9,829 nucleotides of DNA from an uncultured bacterium. GTDB taxonomy: Bacteria; Actinomycetota; Coriobacteriia; Coriobacteriales; Eggerthellaceae. Under the pieces are notes generated by a model. The model was not told the DNA's origin. It ran no database searches and saw only the letters and a program-made list of their open reading frames with translations. Made by a program: the position numbers and the translations under genes. Positions 1 to 6,824 of this stretch are shown here, piece after piece. Within the stretch, counting starts at the first letter, position 1. Each line of letters opens with the position of its first letter. Location: assembly GCA_905214325.1 (NCBI GenBank), contig CAJMLT010000047.1:1-9829 (forward strand). Reading direction: 5' to 3'.

Positions 1-3000
1 ACTTATCGTTTGCGTTGACGGTGACGTTAGCGCGATTGATGGTGAGCGTACCGGGAACGTAGGTAACCGAATAGTTAACACCGTTCACATCCGTGATAAC
101 GGAGGGGGCATCGCTCGCAAAGTTGTTAGCGTACTCTCCGGCATCGGTTCCCGCAGCGGTAACGGAGCCTATCGCATCAAGCGTCGCCTGAGAGAATGTC
201 ATTCCCGCGGGCAAACCGGTGTAACCGGATACGGTCTGCTCAAAACCGGTATAGGGCGTAGTGGCGCTGTTCGCCGTCAAGGTTACCTTTTCGTTTTCGA
301 TCCACTGAGCGGTTATGGAAACATCGCTCTCGGGCATCACGAAGGTGTCACCACCGGCAATGGCCTGTCCCGTCTCCGAATAGATCCACCCATTGAAGGT
401 GTACCCGGTTTTCGTGGGAACGGTACCGGAGACGTGAACCGTATCACCGGCGCTATGTTCATAGCGGGTCGTGGACTGCGTCCAGGTGCCGCCGTCTAAG
501 TCATAGTTCACGAAGTAGTCGGAAATGTACTTCGCATAGAACTGGACGTTGCTCGTTACGGTATAGGGGAATGCCACCTGATTTCCGGAAAGTGCGGCAT
601 TGTCGAACCAGCCCTGAAGAGCATAGGTGCGATCACCGATCGTCTTCGTTGCGGGCAGAGCTTTGAGCGCGGCGGTAAGGTCGGTCGTATCGCCGGAGTT
701 AACGTTTTCCGCATTCTGATAGATATACCCCGAGCCATCGGCATCCCACAGATAGTACGTGGCCGTATAGATGTCCTTCACGTCGATCCGTACCTGGCAA
801 TCAACATGCATATCGGGATTCGTGCCATTGCTCTTGGAAATCTTATAGGGAACCAGCGTAATGGCCTGAATATCTTCTTTCGTTATCGTGCGGCCGAGAT
901 CTTTTTCAACCGATGCCTTGAAGGCATTGAAGATGGTATTCCAATGATCCCCTTGAGGTACGGTGCCGTTTTCATAACCGGAAGGCCAAGAAATCACGCG
1001 ACCGTCGACGTTGAAGCAGTTCTTGCCCGCTACCCACGTAGCATTGGTGGTGTTGACCGTACCATTGCCGATCGTGGATCCCCATTGACCGGTGTCATTG
1101 GAGGCCGGATCCGAGGTAGGGGTCTTCAGATAGAAGAACATGGCCTGACCCGTGGATTGGGGCTGTGTCACCCGAATTTCCTTGCTGGCACTGAAAATGC
1201 CCGCGGAAGAAGACGCGTAAACCGTCACGGTGGCCGTTCCTTGCGCAACGCCGGTCACCTTACCATTGGAATCAACGGTAAGTATGCCCGTGTCGGAAGA
1301 AGCCCACGTCAAATTCGCGGTCGACCCCGACGGTGTCAGTGTGGCGGTCAAATCGATGGTACCGAATTGTACGACCGAATCACTACCGGAAAGAGTCACT
1401 CCGGTGGCAGGTGCCTTAGCCCATACGGCGTAGAGCGTCGTATCCTTGGTTACCGTGATGGTCTCGCCGGCCTGATAGGTGGCGGTAGTCGCGCTACGCG
1501 AGGTAGCCCAACCTTGGAATTCGTAACCATCACGCGACGGAATGTCGGTGGGGAGTGTGACTACACCGTTCGTATCCGTCTTCACATCATCGGGAGCGTC
1601 CTCGCCACCGTTGGCCTTGAATTCGATTTCATATGTTTTCGCCGTAACCGTCACTTTGTGAACGATGGTCTGCTGAGAACCGAACCAGGGATCGAATACA
1701 TGCACGACCTCGACCGAATTACCGGCAGTGGGAGCAACGCCCTTGATCTTGGCGGTTCCATTTTTCTGAGCACCCTGACTCTGGAACTGGACATAGGCCG
1801 TTCCGCCGTCACGGATATACCACCAGTGGTCCCCTGCCCACTTATCACTTAGGGAATCCTCGAGCGTTTCCTTCTCCCCGACTTCGACGCTCCACTTCTG
1901 CGTCTCCGAGGCCACCATGACCGACTTAGCCGCAGACAATCCCGTTGCCGTAGCAGCCGTGATCATGGCTTCACCCTCGGCGAGCGCCTTCACTTCGCCT
2001 GTGGTTTCATCCACGACGGCAATACCCGCATTGTCCGAAGACCAGGTCACCGTGCTGTTGGGAATAACGGTGGCTTCCATTTCCTGAGAGTCACCGACCG
2101 TCATCTCATCGTTACCCGCGACGACTATCGTTGCGCAGTCCTGAGCATTCTTAGGAGAACCCGAGACGTAGGCATAGTTGGGATCCTTGCCGTTACCGGT
2201 ATTCGTGGAGGTGGTGAAGGTTCCCGAGCGGAACGTACCCGCCGCTATGCCGGTTTCACCATTTGCATAGTAGACATACCCATCGGTAGAGGATTTGGTC
2301 GCCGTCGAAGCACCGGTGGCGTCGGTGGTGTAGAACGCCTTGTCACCGTAGATGGGGACCACCGTGACGTTGAGGATATCGCCCGCCGAGTAGACGCGAT
2401 ACATATAGTTATCGATATAGCTGAGACCCTGCGCCTGCTTCAAGTAAGCAGTGAAGCCGGGAGCGACATTGGTGCCCGTGCTGTTAAGGGATACCGTCGA
2501 TGTGGTTTTGAAGAAACCGAACAAACCGGAGGCTACCGCCAGCTCACCGGAGGCGCTGTTCTCCGCCTTGACGGCTTTCACCACATCGGCGATGGTCGTG
2601 GCGATGGTGTACGCCTGAGAAGATTCCTCTTCAGAAGACGAGGGCGTGGCGACTTCGTTTTTCGCGATAGTGAAATCAAACGTACAAACCTGGGAATCAC
2701 CGGACTTGTTGGCGCACGTGATGGTGAACGATCCCTCGGCACCCTGAGGCACATAGACCGTGACGCTCGCAATACCCTGCGAAACGGCCCAAGTCTGACT
2801 ATTGGTGGTGATGGTGGCAACTCCATCGATGGAGGCACCGGTGCCGTTGGTCGTAGTCACGCTTTGCGAACCCGAGGAAAGGGTCCAGAGATTGTTCTTG
2901 TTGGGGGTTATGAAAGAGGCATTCGCACGGATGGACATGGATTCACCCGGAACGAGCGTATAGGACTGATGGGTAGCTGCATCCTCGCCGGTGGTAACTT

Positions 3001-4030
3001 CCTCACTGGCGACGACATAGGTACTGAAGTGATCGACATCGAAGCTCTGAACAGTTGCATCGGCCTGACGCGTGGCGATGGTCTCGACCTTGGTCGCATC
3101 GTCGGAAACACGATACACGCCGATCATTCCTCCACCGACATTCGTGTCGAAGAAGCAGACATTCACGGCAGCACTGGGCTGAATCGCATTGCCTTCGGCG
3201 TCACGCAGCGTGACATCGATGGCCACCGCTTCCTTGACGGCCTTACCTTCGTCCTTCACCGCTTCGGTCACAGCCCGCACGACCGAGGGGTTCTCGAGCA
3301 GAGAAGCCTCCACGACGGTGCCTGCGGGCAACACACCCGCGGCAGCGGTAACCTTGACCATCGTGGTACCGGCCTGAGTATATCCTTCAAAAGCGGGGGT
3401 GTTCGCAAGATCGGGCTGCGCGATCTCCCCGGTAGGGGCGATGGTGGTATCGGAGGTCAGCGTTTCCGACGTGGCGGAAGTTCCGTCCGTAGAAGCGCTT
3501 TGATGTGTGGTCACCTCAATGGTGAGACCGGCCACCACATCAGCCGCCGCAACGGCATAGGTGCCGTCATCCTTCGATTCGAGAGCGACTTCGGTAATAC
3601 CGTTTTTCGCCTTCACGGTATCCAGCGTGAAGCCGTTATCGGCAACGACCTGGAACACAAACCGCTTGTCGGCGGGAACCTTGAACGTCTTCGCTTGGAT
3701 GATCTGATCGGAAACGACCAGATAAGCACTGGACAGATCAAGGGAGACCGATACTTCCCCGGCCGGCGCCACAGCAGCAGGCGTTGCCTCATTCTGCGAG
3801 GCGACACTCGTCGAGGATTGCTGCTCCCCAGCCGGTGCCTCAACCGCATCCGACACCACTTCGGGAGTGGCCTCGGGCTCAGCGAGAGTCACCTCATCGG
3901 CGGCTTTCTGCTGCGCTTCGTTATTGGCGAAGGCGGAAAGATTAACGCATGAGAACACCAGAACGAATGCGGTAGCAACCGCTATGCATTTGCCGGCAAA
4001 AGAGTCTTTGAGCTCAAGTAGCTTCATCAT
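1..4030 (-). CDS. Giant secreted multidomain surface protein (adhesin-like), 3' end outside window
   Basis: The frame is open from ATG at 4030 to the left edge (1343 codons, no stop), so the C-terminus is missing. A Shine-Dalgarno AGGGG (4044-4040) lies 9 bases before the first of two adjacent ATGs. Residues 1-35 are a signal peptide: lysines at 3, 8 and 14, a hydrophobic core, and AFA before the likely cleavage after 35. Residues about 36-88 are an Ala/Glu/Pro/Ser/Thr-rich linker. About 232-340 is a beta-rich domain ending in DHFSTYVVA. About 350-455 is Ig-like. About 630-706 and 873-947 resemble BIG2 domains (WSSDN and WASSDTG cores). About 799-870, 1089-1168 and 1170-1245 resemble InlB B-repeat/Flg_new units (GYEFQGWA, ALQGWFD, GYTFNGWI, each ending in a YAVWA/YAKY/TAQWI-like strand). 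About 1250-1343 is MBG-like, and a second copy starts at the edge. Such proteins usually act outside the cell in adhesion. The ligand is unknown, and LPXTG or another anchor cannot be assessed here. Confidence 0.9.
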   Translation of the reverse strand, partial: MMKLLELKDSFAGKCIAVATAFVLVFSCVNLSAFANNEAQQKAADEVTLAEPEATPEVVSDAVEAPAGEQQSSTSVASQNEATPAAVAPAGEVSVSLDLSSAYLVVSDQIIQAKTFKVPADKRFVFQVVADNGFTLDTVKAKNGITEVALESKDDGTYAVAAADVVAGLTIEVTTHQSASTDGTSATSETLTSDTTIAPTGEIAQPDLANTPAFEGYTQAGTTMVKVTAAAGVLPAGTVVEASLLENPSVVRAVTEAVKDEGKAVKEAVAIDVTLRDAEGNAIQPSAAVNVCFFDTNVGGGMIGVYRVSDDATKVETIATRQADATVQSFDVDHFSTYVVASEEVTTGEDAATHQSYTLVPGESMSIRANASFITPNKNNLWTLSSGSQSVTTTNGTGASIDGVATITTNSQTWAVSQGIASVTVYVPQGAEGSFTITCANKSGDSQVCTFDFTIAKNEVATPSSSEEESSQAYTIATTIADVVKAVKAENSASGELAVASGLFGFFKTTSTVSLNSTGTNVAPGFTAYLKQAQGLSYIDNYMYRVYSAGDILNVTVVPIYGDKAFYTTDATGASTATKSSTDGYVYYANGETGIAAGTFRSGTFTTSTNTGNGKDPNYAYVSGSPKNAQDCATIVVAGNDEMTVGDSQEMEATVIPNSTVTWSSDNAGIAVVDETTGEVKALAEGEAMITAATATGLSAAKSVMVASETQKWSVEVGEKETLEDSLSDKWAGDHWWYIRDGGTAYVQFQSQGAQKNGTAKIKGVAPTAGNSVEVVHVFDPWFGSQQTIVHKVTVTAKTYEIEFKANGGEDAPDDVKTDTNGVVTLPTDIPSRDGYEFQGWATSRSATTATYQAGETITVTKDTTLYAVWAKAPATGVTLSGSDSVVQFGTIDLTATLTPSGSTANLTWASSDTGILTVDSNGKVTGVAQGTATVTVYASSSAGIFSASKEIRVTQPQSTGQAMFFYLKTPTSDPASNDTGQWGSTIGNGTVNTTNATWVAGKNCFNVDGRVISWPSGYENGTVPQGDHWNTIFNAFKASVEKDLGRTITKEDIQAITLVPYKISKSNGTNPDMHVDCQVRIDVKDIYTATYYLWDADGSGYIYQNAENVNSGDTTDLTAALKALPATKTIGDRTYALQGWFDNAALSGNQVAFPYTVTSNVQFYAKYISDYFVNYDLDGGTWTQSTTRYEHSAGDTVHVSGTVPTKTGYTFNGWIYSETGQAIAGGDTFVMPESDVSITAQWIENEKVTLTANSATTPYTGFEQTVSGYTGLPAGMTFSQATLDAIGSVTAAGTDAGEYANNFASDAPSVITDVNGVNYSVTYVPGTLTINRANVTVNANDK

Positions 4031-4155
4031 GACAACACACCCCTGTATCGCACACACCGGACGGCGACATCGTTTCCGTCCCATAAATAAATCGCTTTTC
4101 GTTCACTGATAGGCCTGTACGTTACCGGAAGTTCTGTAAATTCGAATATCTCGTT

Positions 4156-4181
4156 GTGGCAGGTAGATACAATCCACCCAC
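4156..4181 (-). promoter_or_regulatory. Stem-loop at predicted 5' end of the surface protein mRNA
   Basis: Read on the minus strand, GGTGGAT (4178-4172) and ATCTACC (4168-4162) form a seven-pair stem with one G-T wobble and a TGT loop. An outer GTG/CAC (4181-4179 with 4158-4156) extends it across a three-base bulge. The stem begins where a transcript from the TAAAAT box at 4191-4186 would start. A 5'-terminal stem of this kind could protect the mRNA or act as a regulatory leader; that role is inferred. Confidence 0.35.
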
Positions 4182-4185
4182 GGGT

Positions 4186-4214
4186 ATTTTACCATGATTT
4201 AGGGAAAAAGATAA
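4186..4214 (-). promoter_or_regulatory. Candidate extended -10 promoter for the surface protein gene
   Basis: On the minus strand TAAAAT (4191-4186) matches five of six consensus -10 bases and is preceded by TGG, an extended -10 element. A weak -35 (TTATCT, 4214-4209) sits 17 bases upstream. The predicted start near 4180 gives a leader of about 150 bases before the ATG at 4030. The sequence supports it moderately; there is no transcript evidence. Confidence 0.4.
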
Positions 4215-4261
4215 GAGGTATGGCGTGAATATTCGGCGAACTGCACCATCAGAACAGATAC

Positions 4262-4284
4262 CCGACCGATAAAACGGTCGACCG
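4262..4284. promoter_or_regulatory. Cluster of CGACCG/CGGTCG inverted half-sites (candidate operator)
   Basis: CGACCG (4263-4268) and CGGTCG (4275-4280) are perfect inverted arms around ATAAAA. The second arm also belongs to the ten-base palindrome CGGTCGACCG (4275-4284). This gives three copies of one half-site within 23 bases, upstream of the candidate promoter near 4190 and downstream of the one near 4405. It fits a binding site for a dimeric regulator. It could also form a small RNA hairpin if transcribed. Confidence 0.3.
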
Positions 4285-4400
4285 AGACGGAAATAGAAGG
4301 GCCGCCCCATCCACCGCTTCGGAAAACGATTCTCAGAACAACGCTTAGAGAAGTTCCGAAAGTAATGTTTTCTCACATGCTTTCCAGTGAATCGGCCCTG

Positions 4401-4409
4401 ATCATACCA
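4401..4409 (-). promoter_or_regulatory. Second candidate extended -10 element facing the surface protein gene
   Basis: On the minus strand TGG (4409-4407) precedes TATGAT (4406-4401), which matches five of six consensus -10 bases. No convincing -35 lies 16 to 18 bases upstream. Use of this site would give a leader of more than 360 bases that includes the half-site cluster at 4262-4284 and the downstream promoter candidate. Confidence 0.3.
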
Positions 4410-4517
4410 TGTTCGGGGGCAAAACGCACCAAATACGTATCATTTTTTATTCTGTGAGTGAGAATTCACAAAACCCGGAAGAAAACCCCTCCTCCGCCCC
4501 GAATCGGCAACACGCTA

Positions 4518-4546
4518 CCGTACGGAACGAATAAGTGTTTTATAAT
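4518..4546 (+). promoter_or_regulatory. Candidate promoter for the transglutaminase-like lipoprotein gene
   Basis: A perfect -10 hexamer TATAAT lies at 4541-4546. The expected -35 position has no TTGACA-like hexamer. Instead it carries the eight-base palindrome CCGTACGG (4518-4525). A good -10 with a poor -35 overlapped by a palindrome could mean activator-dependent or repressible transcription; this is inference. Transcription would start near 4553, about 150 bases before the GTG start at 4705. Confidence 0.4.
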
Positions 4547-4557
4547 TCGACTCAGCA

Positions 4558-4610
4558 CCATCCATCGACATCCACCCACGAAAGATCCTTCGTCGATCGC
4601 CTACGGATGG
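4558..4610 (+). promoter_or_regulatory. Nested leader stem-loop upstream of the lipoprotein gene
   Basis: Three nested pairings stack: CCATCC (4558-4563) with GGATGG (4605-4610), ATCG (4564-4567) with CGAT (4594-4597), and ACGAA (4578-4582) with TTCGT (4589-4593) around AGATCC. Fifteen base pairs are possible, starting about five bases after the predicted transcription start. There is no T-tract, so it is unlikely to be an intrinsic terminator. Function is unknown. Confidence 0.3.
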
Positions 4611-4704
4611 CGTGAACGATCAACTGGAAACGGCAATCGAAGCCGCAAAACGTCGATGTCGAAAGATACCGACCACACCGAAGCCACGCATTCAGAGGAG
4701 GCAC

Positions 4705-5613
4705 GTGAGGAAACGAACGACAACCATCCTCTCCCTCTGTTTTCTGGCGGCATGCCTGTTTTCCCTCGTGGGTTGCGGCGGCGGCTCTCAGACGAGCGGC
4801 CCGGCCTTCACCGCTCCCGCCAGCGTCGCGGAAGCATCCCTCGATCGGTCCTCCCTCGAAGGCAGCAGCTCCGCCGGCATCGACACAAGTGGCCTTTCGC
4901 AGGGCTATGTCGGCGCCACCGCCGTCAACGGCAGCCGTCTCAAATTCCAGGTCGAAAACAACGGCGTCGCGCAAAACTACGATCTACCCAACGACGGAAG
5001 CCCTCTCATCTGCCCCCTTTCCGCGGGCAGCGGTTCCTACACCTTCCGCATCATGCAGAACACCAGCGGAAACCGCTACGTGGAACTTTTCTCCACCTCG
5101 GCTTCCGTTTCCCTCGAAAGCGAATTCGCCCCCTTTCTCCGGCCGAACGTATTCTGTGATTACACCGCAGACAGCGCCTCGGTGAAGAAAGCCGCCGAAC
5201 TCGTCTCCGGAGCGCAGAACCAAGGGGATGCCCTCAAGGCCATCTATGAATACATCACGGACAACATACGCTACGATTCCGGCAAGGCCGGCACCCTCAG
5301 CAATCAAAGCGGCTACGTGCCCAATCCCGACGCGACGCTCGCATCGGGAACCGGCATCTGCTTCGATTACGCCTCTTTGGCTGCCGCCATGCTGCGTAGT
5401 CAGGGGATCCCTTGCAAGATCGTGACGGGATACGTATCCCCCAACGACGTGTACCACGCTTGGAACATGGTCTATATCGACGGCAGTTGGAAATCCGTAT
5501 CCATTTCGATATCCGGCAATTCATGGCAACGGATAGACACGACCTTCGCGGCAAACGGAGCCAGTGACACGGTGGGAGACGGGTCGTCCTACACCGATCG
5601 CTACACCTACTGA
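4705..5613 (+). CDS. Lipoprotein with transglutaminase-like (Cys-His-Asp) domain
   Basis: I choose GTG at 4705 because AGGAGG (4696-4701) precedes it by three bases and it begins a clean lipoprotein signal: RKR, a hydrophobic stretch, then the lipobox LVGC with Cys24 as lipidation site. An in-frame GTG at 4612 lacks a good ribosome binding site and would bury the signal. The 302-residue product should be anchored on the outer face of the membrane. Residues about 45-165 look like a beta-rich domain. About 165-285 match the transglutaminase-like core: catalytic Cys219 in GTGICFDYA, His251 in VYHAWN and Asp278 in RIDTTF, so the triad looks complete. Relatives act as transglutaminases, proteases or other acyl-transfer enzymes, so the substrate cannot be named. 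It is divergent from the surface protein gene and lies 161 bases before the pilus operon, with its own predicted promoter. Confidence 0.87.
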   Translation: MRKRTTTILSLCFLAACLFSLVGCGGGSQTSGPAFTAPASVAEASLDRSSLEGSSSAGIDTSGLSQGYVGATAVNGSRLKFQVENNGVAQNYDLPNDGSPLICPLSAGSGSYTFRIMQNTSGNRYVELFSTSASVSLESEFAPFLRPNVFCDYTADSASVKKAAELVSGAQNQGDALKAIYEYITDNIRYDSGKAGTLSNQSGYVPNPDATLASGTGICFDYASLAAAMLRSQGIPCKIVTGYVSPNDVYHAWNMVYIDGSWKSVSISISGNSWQRIDTTFAANGASDTVGDGSSYTDRYTY

Positions 5614-5649
5614 CGTGAAAGTGTTGAACGGGAAACGGAGAGGAAACGC

Positions 5650-5670
5650 GGAAAATGGAAAATGGAAACG
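5650..5670 (+). repeat. Short heptamer direct repeat (GGAAAAT-like, three units)
   Basis: GGAAAAT occurs at 5650-5656 and 5657-5663, followed by the variant GGAAACG at 5664-5670. Further GGAAACG copies sit at 5631 and 5642. This purine-rich tract lies in the gap after the lipoprotein gene and just upstream of the operon promoter. It could be a slippage-prone tract or repeated regulator half-sites; nothing decides between these. Confidence 0.45.
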
Positions 5671-5673
5671 AGC

Positions 5674-5702
5674 CTAACATGAAAGTTTCAATAGCGTATC
5701 AT
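5674..5702 (+). promoter_or_regulatory. Sigma-70-type promoter of the pilus operon, with spacer palindrome
   Basis: CTAACA (5674-5679, four of six consensus bases) and TATCAT (5697-5702, five of six) are separated by exactly 17 bases. The spacer begins with the eleven-base perfect palindrome TGAAAGTTTCA (5680-5690), a classic place for a repressor operator. Transcription would start near 5709, about 66 bases before the first gene of the operon. Confidence 0.5.
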
Positions 5703-5706
5703 GGGA

Positions 5707-5758
5707 GGGTGTCCGTGGGTTCTTGTCCTTCCCACGGATGCATACCCGAAGAATTCGG
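5707..5758 (+). promoter_or_regulatory. Leader hairpins in the pilus operon 5' untranslated region
   Basis: TCCGTGGG (5712-5719) pairs perfectly with CCCACGGA (5731-5738) around an eleven-base loop. GGGT (5707-5710) can pair with ACCC (5744-5747) to extend the base. A second small hairpin, CCGAA (5746-5750) with TTCGG (5754-5758), shares two bases with the first stem and ends six bases before the AAGGAG ribosome binding site (5764-5769). There is no T-tract after either stem, so termination is unlikely. A stabilising or translation-control leader is more plausible. Confidence 0.45.
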
Positions 5759-5774
5759 AATCTAAGGAGTTGAC

Positions 5775-6821
5775 ATGGCAAAATCGCTAGAAAGTGGCGC
5801 ACTGAGCGCATACTGCGAAGGCATCGCCATGATGCAGTCGGCGGGCATTCAAACCGATGAAGCCGTTCATCTTCTCAGCGAAAATATGACCGAAGGCCCC
5901 TTCCGAACAGCCTGCGAGAAAGTGTATCGCAGTTTGGTGTTGGGCAACTCGTTGGCCAAATCGATGAACGACACCGGCGCATTTCCCGAATATGCCCTCA
6001 ATATGATATCCGCCGGCGAAAGAGCCGGACGCCTGGAAAACGTCATGCGCAACCTTGCCCATTACTACGCCGAAGAAGATCGCCTCTTCGCGAAAATGCG
6101 CAGTGCGATCGTTTATCCGGCTGCCCTTCTGGGTATCATGACGCTCATCCTTCTGTTCACCGTCGTGGTGATCCTCCCCGTTTTCGTGGATGTCTACGCG
6201 AGCATCGCCGGCAACCTGTCATCGAGCTCCTACGCATACGTCAACGCCTCCATCCTTATCGGCTGGGTCGCTCTTATCATCATGGCCTTCTGCACGCTTA
6301 TAGTCCTCATCGCTTTGAGGATGAGCAGGGGTGAGGGTCGAACCCGCCTGATACGCTGCTTCGAAAAACTCCCCGTGACCCACGACGCGATGTACCGTCT
6401 CGCCGTGAGCCGTTTTTCGACAGCTCTCGCCACCTTCACGTCGACCGGCATGGATTCGGACATGGCCATGAACCAAGCTCTCTCCATGGTCGACCATGAC
6501 GAACTGCGCATGAAGGTGACGGCCGCCTATCAGGAGATGACCGACCCGAAACAGGCCCAGAGTCTTTCGCAGGCCATCTACAACAACGAAATCTTCGACC
6601 CCATCAATGCCCGCATGCTTCTCATCGGCAACCGCAGCGGATCGATCGAACGGGTGCTGCAGCGCCTGAGCGGATCCCTGTTCGATGACGCGATCATCCG
6701 CATCGATGCCCTGATCGACAGCGTCGAACCCGCCTTGGCGGCGTTCCTCACCATCAGCGTCGGGGCAACCTTGATTTCGGTCATGCTTCCCCTCATCGGC
6801 ATCATGGGATCGATCGGGTAG
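5775..6821 (+). CDS. pilC: Type IV pilus/type II secretion inner-membrane platform protein (PilC/GspF family)
   Basis: This 348-residue protein has two T2SSF domains, about residues 10-135 and 210-335. The first carries the family pattern FPEYALNMISAGERAGRLE followed by YYAEE. The second repeats it in degenerate form (NARMLLIGNRSGSIERVL). Hydrophobic segments lie at about 112-138, 156-180 and 319-345. The ATG at 5775 has AAGGAG five bases upstream. It is slightly shorter than the roughly 400 residues of proteobacterial PilC and lacks a long N-terminal extension. PilC/GspF proteins sit in the cytoplasmic membrane and couple the cytoplasmic ATPase to pilin movement. As first gene of the operon it would anchor the machine, with the PilT-like ATPase from the last gene as probable partner. 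Whether it serves a pilus or a secretion pseudopilus is not settled here. Confidence 0.9.
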   Translation: MAKSLESGALSAYCEGIAMMQSAGIQTDEAVHLLSENMTEGPFRTACEKVYRSLVLGNSLAKSMNDTGAFPEYALNMISAGERAGRLENVMRNLAHYYAEEDRLFAKMRSAIVYPAALLGIMTLILLFTVVVILPVFVDVYASIAGNLSSSSYAYVNASILIGWVALIIMAFCTLIVLIALRMSRGEGRTRLIRCFEKLPVTHDAMYRLAVSRFSTALATFTSTGMDSDMAMNQALSMVDHDELRMKVTAAYQEMTDPKQAQSLSQAIYNNEIFDPINARMLLIGNRSGSIERVLQRLSGSLFDDAIIRIDALIDSVEPALAAFLTISVGATLISVMLPLIGIMGSIG

Positions 6822-6824
6822 ATC

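Larger units (their letters stand above)
4031..4704. other. Divergent intergenic region without a convincing gene
   Basis: This stretch separates the leftward surface protein gene from the rightward lipoprotein gene. It is less GC-rich by eye than the flanking genes. I find no tRNA, rRNA or recognisable riboswitch consensus. An 84-codon GTG-initiated frame on the minus strand (4376-4122) has no clear ribosome binding site or recognisable protein features, so I do not call it. The supported contents are the promoter candidates, inverted repeats and stem-loops listed separately, plus a TGTGA/TCACA pair separated by eight bases (4453-4470) of unknown significance. Confidence 0.7.

Noticed and set aside
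806..1852. 348-codon plus-strand ORF antisense to the surface protein
   Set aside because: It is codon-aligned with the minus-strand gene, so its openness follows from that gene's codon use. Its product is Gly/Arg/His-rich with no recognisable domain, while the minus frame gives clear BIG2 and InlB-like repeats.
2864..3952. 362-codon plus-strand ORF antisense to the surface protein N-terminus
   Set aside because: Same codon-aligned antisense situation. It covers the region encoding part of the signal peptide and linker on the minus strand, and has no credible ribosome binding site or family features.
4122..4376. 84-codon minus-strand frame in the intergenic region
   Set aside because: GTG start, no clear Shine-Dalgarno, basic and aromatic low-plausibility product, and it overlaps promoter-like elements and inverted repeats.
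4453..4470. TGTGA-N8-TCACA as a CRP site
   Set aside because: CRP sites have a six-base spacer and this one has eight. The likely lineage also makes a classical CRP site doubtful.
4458..5159. 233-codon plus-strand frame overlapping the lipoprotein start
   Set aside because: The product is Arg/Pro/His-rich shadow sequence. The overlapping frame from 4705 has a lipobox and a transglutaminase-like triad.
5712..5738. Perfect eight-pair hairpin as a terminator of the lipoprotein gene
   Set aside because: No T-tract follows, and it lies downstream of a good promoter, so it belongs to the next transcript's leader.
5614..5774. Cyclic di-GMP riboswitch before the pilus operon
   Set aside because: Such switches often control pilus genes, so I looked for one. 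The conserved GEMM core segments are absent and the predicted leader is too short.
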